Source of the DNA: a virus
Reading direction: 5' to 3' (one strand)
DNA: 64,000 nucleotides
Virus record (IMG/VR): IMGVR_UViG_3300046453_000179
Span: 1 to 64,000 of that record
How positions within the stretch are numbered: the first letter of the stretch is position 1; every line of letters begins with the position of its first letter. Of the stretch, positions 33,513-41,793 are shown one piece after another. Both the position numbers and the translations under genes were made by a program. Under the pieces are notes generated by a model that made no database searches, was not told where the DNA came from, and worked only from the letters and a program-made list of their open reading frames with translations.

Positions 33513-35045
33513 ATGAAGCCCACCCAAGCACCATCGACCGTACGCCGCCGTGCTGCAGCGTATGTCCGTATGTCGACCGAGCGCCAAGTCTATTCGACGG
33601 CGAACCAATTGGACCGGATCCGGGAATACGCAGTGAGCCATGACCTCGACCTGGTAACGATCTACGAAGATGCGGGAAGAAGCGGCCTGACGAAAAAGGG
33701 GCGGCCAGGCCTCACTCGCATGATCGAAGACGTACAAGGACAGCACGACTTCACGGTGATACTCGTATATGACATTAGCCGGTGGGGCCGGTTCCAGGAT
33801 CTGGACGAGAGCGCGCATTACGAGTACTTATGCCGCGTGAACGGTGTCAACGTGGCCTACTGCGCCGAGGTGTTCGAGAACGACGGGTCGCCGTTCACAG
33901 CGATCATCAAAGCCCTCAAGCGCGCGGCCGCAGCGGAGTACAGCCGCGAGCTCTCCACGAAGGTCTTCGCTGGCCAGTGCCGCATGATCTCGATGGGATT
34001 CAAGACGGGTGGCCCATCTGGGTACGGGTTGCGGCGCGCCCTGCTCGCCCCCGACGGAAAAATCATCCAGATCCTGAAAGCGGGTGAATGGAAAACAGTG
34101 CAAACTCAGCGCGTGGTGTTGGTGCCGGGACCGGCGGATGAAATAGCGATCGTCAATCAGGTGTTCAACTGGTATCTCGCGGGCCGTGTCGGCGATAGGA
34201 AAATTGCCGCCGTGCTGAATGCCCAGTCGATTCCCACCCAGGCGGGCGGCCCGTGGACGGCCGACATTATCCGGGGCATGCTGCAGAACGAGAAGTACAT
34301 CGGGAACCTGATCTTTAACAAGGCCTCATTCAAGCTGCGCAAGGCTGCGGTGCGCAATCCACCAGAAGAATGGGTGCGATGCGACGGGGCCATCATCCCC
34401 ATCGTACCGCGTGAGCTTTTCGAGGCCGTGGCGCGTGAGCGGTACCGTCGCCACCGGCATTACAGCGACGAGGAGCTGCTGGCGTCAATGCGTAGAATCT
34501 ATGCGGCGCACGGCCGCATTTCGAGCGCGCTGATTGATGCTGATCCCCACATGCCGAACGCGAGACATATTTCCAGGCACTTCGGCACGCTGTTCGATGC
34601 CTGCATCATGGCAGGAGTGCGGCCGGTGAGGAGCAATGGTTTCCTGGTCACCAGGAGACAGAATTACGAGCTGCGCGACCAGATTGTTTTAGACGCAGAA
34701 CGGCTAGCCCGCGAGGCCGGCGCCACGACCGAGCGTTGCGCTACGCCGCATACGTTGCGGCTCGATGGCCAAGTGACAGTTTCGTTCCGAGTCATCCGCT
34801 GCGCCCACGACTTGAAATATGGCTACCGCCGATGGCACATCCGCCCCCACCTCGCCGATGGCTGCGACTTCCTGCTGTTGGCGTTGTTAGATCAATCCAA
34901 CAAGGCAATCACTTCGTACCTACTGCTCGCGTCAGCGGAGCTGAATAGCCAGGCGGTAGGCCTCACGGAGTCGAGCATTTCAAGGTATGCCGCAACCAAT
35001 CGTGAGACCCTTGCCGAATTCTTTTTACCGAAGCAGCGCTGCTGA
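33513..35045 (+). CDS. Large serine recombinase
   Basis: A 510-residue site-specific recombinase. The catalytic domain begins at YVRMSTERQ (Ser21 is the predicted nucleophile) and includes the typical DISRWGR motif. The Recombinase DNA-binding domain follows (about residues 165-290, YLAGRVGDRKIAAVLN...GMLQNEKYIGNL). A helical region (about 325-375) that looks like an extra DNA-binding module leads to a poorly recognised C-terminus. The ATG at 33513 has AGGAG 7 bases upstream and was preferred to the GTG at 33477. It is convergent with the Q-like gene (21-bp overlap). It could be the phage integrase or a later insertion. Confidence 0.88.
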   Translation: MKPTQAPSTVRRRAAAYVRMSTERQVYSTANQLDRIREYAVSHDLDLVTIYEDAGRSGLTKKGRPGLTRMIEDVQGQHDFTVILVYDISRWGRFQDLDESAHYEYLCRVNGVNVAYCAEVFENDGSPFTAIIKALKRAAAAEYSRELSTKVFAGQCRMISMGFKTGGPSGYGLRRALLAPDGKIIQILKAGEWKTVQTQRVVLVPGPADEIAIVNQVFNWYLAGRVGDRKIAAVLNAQSIPTQAGGPWTADIIRGMLQNEKYIGNLIFNKASFKLRKAAVRNPPEEWVRCDGAIIPIVPRELFEAVARERYRRHRHYSDEELLASMRRIYAAHGRISSALIDADPHMPNARHISRHFGTLFDACIMAGVRPVRSNGFLVTRRQNYELRDQIVLDAERLAREAGATTERCATPHTLRLDGQVTVSFRVIRCAHDLKYGYRRWHIRPHLADGCDFLLLALLDQSNKAITSYLLLASAELNSQAVGLTESSISRYAATNRETLAEFFLPKQRC

Positions 35046-35555
35046 ACGGGCATTGTGCGCCTGGAGCAAGCCTTCCAGTTCGCTGACCATATCCAACGCC
35101 TTCTCGCGTTCGAAGCCACCACCGCCAATCTCACCACGGCCACTGCCTTTGCACGGCTGGCAGATCATACGGTTGGCAGTGCCGGTGCCGTGGCAGGTAC
35201 CGCACTTACCGTCGAGCCAGTAGGCCAGCGAGCGCTCGGCGACGCGGCGGTACAGGGTCAGGGCGGCACGGATGTCCCACTCGGTCCCCTCCTTCACCCA
35301 CCTCCGCTCGCGACCCTTTTCCGTCACACGATTGGTCCAGATGCGCAGCAGCTGCGCCAGATTCTGCGTACCCGACTCGAACGTCTTGCTGATCGAGCCG
35401 TCAGCGTATTTCACGCGAGTCAGCAGCGCGCCAAATCCGGCGCCGGAAAGATCGGCGAGCGCAGCTGCAGCGAGAGGTTCGGCCGCGTGATGCTGCGCGT
35501 CGTCCTGCAACGTGCTGGCGTTCAAGCCCCATACGAACTGATCGGCGAAACCCAT
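35025..35555 (-). CDS. Q-like late antiterminator (zinc-finger type)
   Basis: A 176-residue protein. The DnaJ-like zinc finger CGTCHGTG...CQPCKGSG (about residues 118-140), within a helical protein, is the pattern of phage 82-type antitermination Q proteins. Those bind near the late promoter and let RNA polymerase read through terminators. It is the last gene of the minus-strand early operon, the place of Q in lambda, and the late block downstream is full of terminators. The start (MGFADQF) has AGGGAG upstream. A strong dyad lies 72 bp upstream. Q function is inferred. Confidence 0.72.
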   Translation of the reverse strand: MGFADQFVWGLNASTLQDDAQHHAAEPLAAAALADLSGAGFGALLTRVKYADGSISKTFESGTQNLAQLLRIWTNRVTEKGRERRWVKEGTEWDIRAALTLYRRVAERSLAYWLDGKCGTCHGTGTANRMICQPCKGSGRGEIGGGGFEREKALDMVSELEGLLQAHNARSAALLR

Positions 35556-35626
35556 GTGAAACTCTCCCTGGTTGACGGCAGGAACGTTAACACACGGAAA
35601 TCGCGAATACAATGGACCAACTGGCA

Positions 35627-35654
35627 ATGTGTTGCAAATTTTTACAACACATTT
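35627..35654. promoter_or_regulatory. Dyad (operator-like) upstream of the Q-like gene
   Basis: A perfect 9-bp inverted repeat (AATGTGTTG / CAACACATT) around a 10-bp AT-rich spacer. It has no T run on either side, so it is more likely a protein-binding site than a terminator. Confidence 0.5.
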
Positions 35655-35668
35655 CCTACTGGCCGTAA

Positions 35669-36079
35669 TCATTCACGCAATTGCCGCAGCGCCTTGTCGT
35701 ACGCCAGCGCGAGAACACCCACCTCCGCCACCGGCAGCGCCCGAAGGTAGTGCGCGATTGACAGCCGAATCGCTGCGTACTCGGCCGTCGTGAGGTCCAG
35801 CAGCACTGTCGGCCTCGCACACGCCTTAAGCAGCGCGGACCAGCCCACCACCGACTTGTCGTACAGCCGCTTATTGCCCATTTGCGACCAGATGGCGGCG
35901 CTGGTCAGCAAATGCTCCGTGAGCGTGTTTGCCAACGGTGCCGGCGCCAGGCCGCGCTTGGCCGCGTCGAGCGCGATCAGCACGACCAGCGCAGTGGCGT
36001 CGGCGTCCTCCTGGCCGACCACCTGCTTGGCGGCCAGGAGGTCGAGAGGGTTCGCGAGGAACGTCTGGCGCGCGCCCAT
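35669..36079 (-). CDS. Early-operon protein of unknown function
   Basis: A 136-residue helical protein, rich in Ala and Leu, without a membrane segment. The N-terminus (MGARQTFLANPLDLLAAKQ) and C-terminus (LALAYDKALRQLRE) look well formed. Its start overlaps the stop of the DUF6475-like gene by one base. Its place between replication genes and the Q-like gene suggests a nin-region role. No family recognised. Confidence 0.65.
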   Translation of the reverse strand: MGARQTFLANPLDLLAAKQVVGQEDADATALVVLIALDAAKRGLAPAPLANTLTEHLLTSAAIWSQMGNKRLYDKSVVGWSALLKACARPTVLLDLTTAEYAAIRLSIAHYLRALPVAEVGVLALAYDKALRQLRE

Positions 36080-36702
36080 CAGCCGGCTCCCAGCATCGGC
36101 ACGGCCGCGCGCTGCATCGTGAGCAGTGGCGCATCGTTGCCGCCCGCCAGCACACGCTGTGCGGCGGCCTGGTCACCCACCAGCACCGGCGCCTGTAGCG
36201 CGTAGCCCTGCTTTCCGTTCTGCGCGTTGGCCATGCCGATCAGCACTGGCGGATACGGCGGCGTCTCACCGCGCATCCGGTAGCCCCGGTACCGATTTTC
36301 GAACTCCTTGGCGATGAACGGCCAATCCGCCTCCGACTTGCTCACGATTTGCAGCCAGCCACCCATGTCGTGCAGTACGCGGTGGATCAGCGCATCATCG
36401 AACACGACGTCAGCGTACGAGCCGACCTGCCGCACCGCGCGGTCAACCTTCGACCAGGCCACCGCCGCCTGGTCGGACGTGCGCCCTTCGAGCATTTTCG
36501 CCACGTCCGCGACCTTCGGCATCCACTGCCCAGTGTCAGGATTCTTCGCGTGCGCCCACAGCGCCTTCTCAACTGCCTCCAGGTCGTACTCGCGGAGGCC
36601 TTCCCAGTACACGACCAGCACGCCCTTGGAGAGCTCTTTGCCGTAGTAGTCGGCCACGCCGATCAAAGTCGTGAAGAACCGCTTTTTTTCGTTTTCAATC
36701 AT
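36079..36702 (-). CDS. DUF6475-like protein, possible helicase-loading partner
   Basis: A 207-residue protein starting MIENEKKRFFTTLIGVADYYGK, which I recall as the start of the DUF6475 phage family. It follows the replication initiator directly (8-base overlap), the slot that lambda P or a DnaC-like loader fills. It has no Walker motif, so it would not be an ATPase loader of the DnaC type. The C-terminal third is less ordered. The role is inferred from order only. Confidence 0.68.
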   Translation of the reverse strand: MIENEKKRFFTTLIGVADYYGKELSKGVLVVYWEGLREYDLEAVEKALWAHAKNPDTGQWMPKVADVAKMLEGRTSDQAAVAWSKVDRAVRQVGSYADVVFDDALIHRVLHDMGGWLQIVSKSEADWPFIAKEFENRYRGYRMRGETPPYPPVLIGMANAQNGKQGYALQAPVLVGDQAAAQRVLAGGNDAPLLTMQRAAVPMLGAG

Positions 36703-37639
36703 GGCCCTGCTCCCTCAAAAGTTCTTCGACTGCACGTGCTGTAGCCTGGCCGGCCTTGCCCAGTTGCTGAGTGGCCGCTGCCAGCGGCGCGCTCCCCCGG
36801 CGCTTGATCGAGAGCTGATCCCACTTCTCGCGCAGCTTGCCCGGCGACAGGATGTTCGCGTGCCAGAAGCCGTCGTCCTGGGTCCAGCCGAACAGCTCGC
36901 AGATCTCGCGATGAGTGCGGCCGTCTCGCTCACGCATCAAGCGCACCTCATCGGCCCAGGCATCGAAGTTCGGCTGCTTGTGGCCAGGGCTACCAGCCAG
37001 GATGCGGCCGTAGAGCCAGCGCGCGCACGTCTCGTCCTCTGCAGTGCTGCGGCGTTGCTTCCGGCGCTCTTTGCCCTCGTCGTCATCCTCGACGGTGGGG
37101 CTCGGCGCCACGGCGGCGCTTTTCGCCGACGTGTTGTTTCCTTCTCCTGTTCCTGCTCCTGTTCCTGTTCCTGTTTCGGGGCTCAGTACCGAAGGGTTTC
37201 GAAAGGGTTCGTTTTCCGCCTCAAATTTATCCAAAATCGCGACCGGAAAAACAGGCGAGAATTCGCGCAAAGCCGCAGCCAGAGCCGCTTTCGCCATGGA
37301 TGGAGCCGACAGGGAGTCGAACAATTTCCCTGCCGCTTTGCCAACATTCGGGTTTTCGAACTGGTTCCACTTCAAGTAGCGCAGGATGACCACCCAATTT
37401 GACCTCTCGCAACGGTAGATATAACCCTTCGAGACAAGTCCACTAAACCCTTTCGATACCCTTTCCGCGCTCCATTTAAGGTCATCGGAAGCGTATGCCT
37501 CAGGTAGCCGGAAGCAGCCCACCATGTTCCCGTGCGGACACGTCAAGAGATAGAGCGCGAGAGTGCGCTCGTCCTCCGTCATCGCCGTCACGTCTTCGCT
37601 GGTCCAGAATGCGGTGTACACCTTGCCGTATTCACGCAT
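36695..37639 (-). CDS. Replication initiator, O-like, with winged-helix N-terminus
   Basis: A 314-residue protein. Residues about 1-100 (REYGKVYTAFWTS...LKWNQFENPN) form the winged-helix DNA-binding type of phage replication initiators. A low-complexity linker (PETGTGTGAGTGEG, about residues 158-172) leads to a helical C-terminal domain with WTQDDGFWHANILSPGKLREKW. The gene itself contains a hexamer repeat and a pair of inverted 18-bp sites (below), as lambda O contains the origin. The ATG at 37639 was chosen; it overlaps the upstream small HTH gene by 8 bases. Confidence 0.8.
   Translation of the reverse strand: MREYGKVYTAFWTSEDVTAMTEDERTLALYLLTCPHGNMVGCFRLPEAYASDDLKWSAERVSKGFSGLVSKGYIYRCERSNWVVILRYLKWNQFENPNVGKAAGKLFDSLSAPSMAKAALAAALREFSPVFPVAILDKFEAENEPFRNPSVLSPETGTGTGAGTGEGNNTSAKSAAVAPSPTVEDDDEGKERRKQRRSTAEDETCARWLYGRILAGSPGHKQPNFDAWADEVRLMRERDGRTHREICELFGWTQDDGFWHANILSPGKLREKWDQLSIKRRGSAPLAAATQQLGKAGQATARAVEELLREQGHD
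37138..37177. repeat. TGTTCC-type hexamer repeat inside the initiator gene
   Basis: About five to six consecutive imperfect copies of a CCTGTT/CCTGCT hexamer. It encodes the Gly/Thr-rich linker of the initiator. By analogy with lambda O, where iterons lie inside the gene, it may be part of the replication origin, but it could also be plain low-complexity coding. Confidence 0.5.
37191..37210 (-). promoter_or_regulatory. Candidate origin site A, AACCCTTTCGAWACCCTT
   Basis: Read on the minus strand this matches the 18-base consensus AACCCTTTCGAWACCCTT. A second copy in opposite orientation lies at 37445..37465. The two copies fall in different codon phases of the same gene, so the match is not due to similar protein sequence. 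Confidence 0.5.
37445..37465 (+). promoter_or_regulatory. Candidate origin site B, AACCCTTTCGAWACCCTT
   Basis: Plus-strand copy of the 18-base element found inverted at 37191..37210; they differ only at the W position and just outside it. It lies in the N-terminal coding part of the initiator. Confidence 0.5.
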
Positions 37640-37811
37640 TGCGTACCCCCGCGACATACCGCGTGCGGCCCGTCAGCGCATCGCGCACGGTGGACACGGC
37701 CAAGCCGAACTGGCGCGCCAGCGATTCGTACCCACCGCCGCGCACGCCCGGCTTATGGGCTTCGCGGATCGCGCGTACCTGGTCATCGGTCAATGCTCGA
37801 CGGCGCGTCAT
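37632..37811 (-). CDS. Small helix-turn-helix protein
   Basis: A 59-residue protein, MTRRRALTDDQVRAIREAHK..., with a clear helix-turn-helix (about residues 27-47, YESLARQFGLAVSTVRDAL) of the resolvase/Hin DNA-binding type. It has no other domain. It overlaps the helicase-methyltransferase stop (ATGA) upstream and the initiator start downstream, so it is translated with them. It may bind DNA at the nearby origin region or regulate the operon. Only the fold is recognised. Confidence 0.75.
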   Translation of the reverse strand: MTRRRALTDDQVRAIREAHKPGVRGGGYESLARQFGLAVSTVRDALTGRTRYVAGVRNA

Positions 37812-40438
37812 AATCCATTCTCCCCGTCCATGGCTTCCATATCGAACAGCGTGGGTACGCTGATCTGCTTCTCCATCGCGCGCAGGTAATGCACCTGGTC
37901 GGTGAAGTAGCCGCCGTTGAGCTCGGAGCCGCCGCCCAGGCGCCCCAGCTTGATCGCCCGTACCGGCACCGTACCCAGGCCGCAGAACGGGTCATAGACC
38001 AACTCGCCAGGGTTGGTGTAGCGATTGATGATGCGATCGACGATATCGATCTGGAACGGGCAGACGTGCTTTTCGACTGCGCGCGCGGACTGTTCACCGT
38101 TCAAAGTGCGCATGCGCACGATGTCGTGCCAGACAGTCGGATCGGCGCTACCCGGCGCCAGGCTCATGAACGTGGCCGGCAGCGTCTTGTTCGCCAGCAT
38201 GGCCTCGCCCACGGCCACGTGGTATTCGTAGTTGTAGACGTTGTCCAGCGACATCTCGGTGAAGACCTTGGCCAGCTTGCCAGGGCCGAAGCTGGCCAGC
38301 TCATGGGCGCTGAGCAGCCGGTCGCCGCTCGATCGCCAGAATGCGTGCGCGTCAACCTGCCAGCGCGCGACGCTGTAGCCGGTACCGGGCACTGGTGGCA
38401 GCTTGCGGTCGAATGGCACGGTGGCGCCCTGCTCGTCCAGGCACATCGGCTTCATCTTCGTCACCGGCACGTCCGCGTAGCCGCGCGCGCGGTCGGTCTG
38501 CGGCTTGTGGAACAGCAGGACATATTCCGGCATACCCACGCCCATCTTGCTGCCGTCCTTGCATACCTCGGAATAGCCCAAGCGGTAGGTCTGGTTGTTC
38601 TCGCGCACCACGTCGGTGACGACCGTGATCATGCCCATGTAGTCGAAGCCATGCTTGGTAGCGTGGAAGATCGCTTCGGCGTGGAACGGGCTCACGGTGG
38701 GCACGCCGGCGCCGGTCACGTTGCCGAACAGGATTCGGTCTTTCACGTGGCAGGCGTACATGCGGCCCGGCTGCAGGATGCGCAACAGCTGCGGCGTGAG
38801 GAAATCCATCTGGCGCCAGAACTGATCATTGTCTTGCGTATGGCCGAAGTCGTTATAGCTCGGGCTGTATTCGTACTGATTCCCGAAGGGGATCGAGGTC
38901 AGCACCAGACCCACCGAGTTGTCGGGCTGCTCGAGCGCTTCCAGCACGCAGTCGTTATGCGCCACCTCGAAGCGGTCGCCGGCGACCACCTGGCGCTGCA
39001 CGCCGATGGTACGCGCGAGCGAGTCCTGCATCGAGAGCTGGTCGAGGCCGTAGGTGCGGATGATCTCGCCCATCTTCGCCTGCATTTCTTCGTGCTGCCG
39101 CCACTTCGTCTGCAGGTCGGCCAGCACCTTGCGCTCGACCTCGGTGTGCACGATGTCGATGATGACCGGGTGTGCCTGCTGGAAGCGCTGTACGCGGTGA
39201 ATGGCCTGGATGAAGTCGTTGAACTTGAAGCCGATCCCCGCGAAAATCTCACGGTGGCAGTGCTGCTGGAAATTGCAGCCGCTGCCGGCAATGATGGGCT
39301 TGGTGGACAGGATCTGCACCTTGCCGTCGCTGAAGTCGGCGATGCGCTGCTCGCGCTCGTCGATCTGCTGCGTGCCCCACACGCTTACGGCGGCCGGGAT
39401 CGCCGCCTGGATGGCGTGGCGCTCGTCCTCCAGGTCGTGCCACACGAGGAAATGGTCAGCGGGATCCGCCGCGATGATATCAGCCACCTTCGCCACGCGC
39501 GCAGCCATGCTGTCGCGCTTCTCGCCGGCTGCGGCAGACAGGCCCATCGCGACGTTGGGGATCAACAGGCCCTGGCCATTCTTCTCGGCGCCGGCCGTGC
39601 CGTAGTTGCTCGGCACCTCGTGGTATCGGACCTCGATCGGCGGCAGGTCGTAGCCTTCGTCCGAGTGGCCCAGGTCGCTCGGCTTCTGTATGAACACCGC
39701 CCAGCTGGCTACCCACAACCAGAATTCGTGTTCCTTGTGCGGGTAGAGCGTCAGGTTGCCGGCCTTCTCACTGTCGCGCTGGAAAAAGCGCGTCAGGGCC
39801 TGGCCGGTGTCCATGACGCCCAGGTAGCCGGCGTAGTGGATCAGTTCCTTGAACCGGTTGGGGCTCGGCGTGGCGGTGTAGACGAACTTGAATTCCACCG
39901 GCGCGAACATCGGCAGGAACTCCTGGTAGGTCTTGCTACCGTAGCTGCGCAGCACACTGGCCTCATCGAGGCCTGAGGCTTGCCACTTCGTCACGTCCAC
40001 CTTGGCCTCGCGGACTGACTCGTAGTTCGTCATGTAGATCGTGGCCGGGTCGTCGATCTCGGCGTCAGAGCGGATGAAGCGCAGGTCGATGGCTTGGTCG
40101 CCGGTGAAGCGCTTCGCCACCTCGCGCGAGAACTCCTGGCGCACGCCCAGCGGCGCGACGATGCCACGGATCCCGCCCGGCCGGTGGATGCCAATCTGGC
40201 GCATGACCTCGAGGTTGGTGCTGGTCTTGTGCAAGCCGAACGATGCGAACACGGCGCGCTGGCCGCCGGCGAGTGCCCAGCGGACGATCTGGCGGGTGTG
40301 CGGCTTGAGACCGGGGTGAATCTGGTCCAGCGGCACGTCGAAGCCCTTCGACGGCGCCAAGCGGATTTTGTCGCGCAGGAACTGGCTGTATTCGGCCTGG
40401 ATCAGGTGCTTTTGTTCTTCGCTGTTGAATGCGCTCAT
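37808..40438 (-). CDS. Fusion of an SF2 helicase-like domain and a beta-class amino-DNA methyltransferase
   Basis: An 876-residue protein. The N-terminal part (1-450) carries SF2/SNF2-type motifs: Walker A-like FGLHKT (Lys71; the usual Gly is His), motif II LDEAS (Asp158-Glu159), TATPSP, and QAIHRVQRFQQ (about 411-421). The C-terminal part holds methyltransferase motifs in beta order, catalytic TSIPFG (514-519) before the SAM-binding DPFCGLG (816-822), as in N4-cytosine or N6-adenine enzymes. It may methylate phage DNA during replication or resist restriction. The ATG at 40438 with GGA upstream was preferred to an in-frame TTG. Confidence 0.82.
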   Translation of the reverse strand: MSAFNSEEQKHLIQAEYSQFLRDKIRLAPSKGFDVPLDQIHPGLKPHTRQIVRWALAGGQRAVFASFGLHKTSTNLEVMRQIGIHRPGGIRGIVAPLGVRQEFSREVAKRFTGDQAIDLRFIRSDAEIDDPATIYMTNYESVREAKVDVTKWQASGLDEASVLRSYGSKTYQEFLPMFAPVEFKFVYTATPSPNRFKELIHYAGYLGVMDTGQALTRFFQRDSEKAGNLTLYPHKEHEFWLWVASWAVFIQKPSDLGHSDEGYDLPPIEVRYHEVPSNYGTAGAEKNGQGLLIPNVAMGLSAAAGEKRDSMAARVAKVADIIAADPADHFLVWHDLEDERHAIQAAIPAAVSVWGTQQIDEREQRIADFSDGKVQILSTKPIIAGSGCNFQQHCHREIFAGIGFKFNDFIQAIHRVQRFQQAHPVIIDIVHTEVERKVLADLQTKWRQHEEMQAKMGEIIRTYGLDQLSMQDSLARTIGVQRQVVAGDRFEVAHNDCVLEALEQPDNSVGLVLTSIPFGNQYEYSPSYNDFGHTQDNDQFWRQMDFLTPQLLRILQPGRMYACHVKDRILFGNVTGAGVPTVSPFHAEAIFHATKHGFDYMGMITVVTDVVRENNQTYRLGYSEVCKDGSKMGVGMPEYVLLFHKPQTDRARGYADVPVTKMKPMCLDEQGATVPFDRKLPPVPGTGYSVARWQVDAHAFWRSSGDRLLSAHELASFGPGKLAKVFTEMSLDNVYNYEYHVAVGEAMLANKTLPATFMSLAPGSADPTVWHDIVRMRTLNGEQSARAVEKHVCPFQIDIVDRIINRYTNPGELVYDPFCGLGTVPVRAIKLGRLGGGSELNGGYFTDQVHYLRAMEKQISVPTLFDMEAMDGENGL

Positions 40439-40472
40439 GTCATTTCCGTTTTGGTTGATCAAGCAGCGGCCA

Positions 40473-41150
40473 TCAGGCCGTCGCCTTCAGTTCTTTTAAA
40501 AGTTTGCGGTAGTGCGCGGTCAGGGCGATCAGGTCGTCCACCGAGTAGTGGCGCGGTTCGTTGTCAGATTCGAGGGCTTCGACCGCCGACAGGCCAATGC
40601 GCTTGATCAGGCCGATGCGGTAATCGACCGCGCGGCCGGCGCCGTAGCGGTTGCAGTGCACGAGCTGGCGGTGGACGTTGTTCGGATTGAAGCGCAGGTG
40701 CGGCGCGCTGCCGACGCTACGGTAGTGGCCAGCATCCCAGCCGTGGGCGCCCAGGCCGTCCACGCCGGTCACAGCGCGGCCGCAGCAGATGCATGGCAGC
40801 AGCCGGTCGCGGAACCGTACCCAGGCGTTAAAAGCCTTCTGGCATTCGGCCGCGTGGTCAGCCTTGCGCTTGAACTTGGCCAGCTTCTCTTGGCGGTCCT
40901 TGCGCTCCGCTTTCGCCGCGGCCGATTTCTGCTTGGCGACCTTGGCCAGCGCCACCACAGTGCCGCAATCGGGCGAACACCAGGTCACAAACGGCTGCGG
41001 CCGGACGAACTCGGTACGGCAAGTGCGGACAGCGCACTTGTGCTTCTTCTCGCGCGCGGCTTTGGTAATGGTCTTCGTCACCTCACGTACTTCGATGCGC
41101 TCGCCGCGCGCGAACGCGTTGCGCCTCATGAGTGCGGTGCCGGGTTTCAT
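40473..41150 (-). CDS. ninG: NinG-like recombination protein (Rap)
   Basis: A 225-residue protein of the NinG/Rap family, which in lambda is a structure-specific nuclease helping recombination. It has a basic N-terminus, a Cys pair region (CAVRTC...WCSPDC), a Lys-rich helix (about residues 70-105), and the family core CICCGRAVTG...HGWDAGHYRSVGSAPHLRFNPNNVHRQ. The start at 41150 (MKPGTALMRR) was chosen; an ATG five codons upstream is also possible. It belongs to the nin-type part of the early operon. Confidence 0.88.
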   Translation of the reverse strand: MKPGTALMRRNAFARGERIEVREVTKTITKAAREKKHKCAVRTCRTEFVRPQPFVTWCSPDCGTVVALAKVAKQKSAAAKAERKDRQEKLAKFKRKADHAAECQKAFNAWVRFRDRLLPCICCGRAVTGVDGLGAHGWDAGHYRSVGSAPHLRFNPNNVHRQLVHCNRYGAGRAVDYRIGLIKRIGLSAVEALESDNEPRHYSVDDLIALTAHYRKLLKELKATA

Positions 41151-41251
41151 GGGTGAGCGCCTCATACTGACCGTCCCGAAAGGACAATATTAATTGGCAA
41201 GTTTGATAACGATTTAGTGCTAATATGAAGCTCCGCCCTAGTGAGAGCACT

Positions 41252-41515
41252 ATGTGCCATACCGTACAACGGACGTACCTCGGCTGGGACATCACAATTC
41301 GATGCTCTACCCGCGCCGCCTCTACCCCTTCCAAGGCAGCGACCTACACAGCAATGGCTGTAGCCGAACTGCGCACCGACGAGGATCCCTCGCAGTGGGT
41401 TGATGCGAGATTGCAGTTGATCAACACTGGCAATCGATCGTGGAGTGCGTCGGATCACTGCGTTGACGATCTTTTTGACGAAGTGAAGCAGCTCATTGAC
41501 GCTTTGAAGATATAA
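41252..41515 (+). CDS. Small antisense accessory protein in the early operon
   Basis: An 87-residue protein (MCHTVQRTYLGWDITIRC...) ending in an acidic helix (DDLFDEVKQLIDALKI). It runs against the surrounding minus-strand operon. The ATG at 41252 is preceded by GAGAG at good spacing; an earlier ATG at 41225 has no ribosome-binding site. No family recognised. Its small size, acidic nature and isolated reverse placement are those of accessory genes such as anti-defence proteins, but that is inference. Confidence 0.6.
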   Translation: MCHTVQRTYLGWDITIRCSTRAASTPSKAATYTAMAVAELRTDEDPSQWVDARLQLINTGNRSWSASDHCVDDLFDEVKQLIDALKI

Positions 41516-41611
41516 AAACCCCACGTTCGAGTAGGATTGCGTTCTCTGAATCGCATCGGCCGCAAAAACTGCGGGCTGGCTCGTACTGTTTTTCACTCTG
41601 AGGAGGCTGCA

Positions 41612-41779
41612 ATGTGGAAGTGCAAGCGATGCACCGCTGACTTGAAGTTCGCAGACTGCGAGCCCGCCATTGACCACTTCGGCGCTTACTTCCTTTGCCC
41701 GCGATGCGGGTACAGGAATAAGCTGAAGAACGTCGGCAAGTCCGACGGCCCAACTGAACTGGTCCAGATCGGCGACTGA
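41612..41779 (+). CDS. Small zinc-ribbon protein, antisense to the early operon
   Basis: A 55-residue protein with two Cys pairs, CKRC (residues 4-7) and CPRC (29-32), forming one zinc ribbon; the rest is polar. The ATG is preceded by a very strong GAGGAGG, which fixes this start. It follows the 87-residue gene by about 95 bp on the same strand, so both may share a transcript. Function unknown. Confidence 0.72.
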   Translation: MWKCKRCTADLKFADCEPAIDHFGAYFLCPRCGYRNKLKNVGKSDGPTELVQIGD

Positions 41780-41793
41780 GGAAGTTGACGACT

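Noticed and set aside
37889-39976. Plus-strand open frame of 695 residues
   Set aside because: Fully antisense to the helicase-methyltransferase gene, which has clear motifs; composition is typical of a shadow.
41190-41230. Promoter for the gene at 41252 (TTGATA, TAATAT)
   Set aside because: The boxes are separated by only 12 bp, so I do not claim a promoter.
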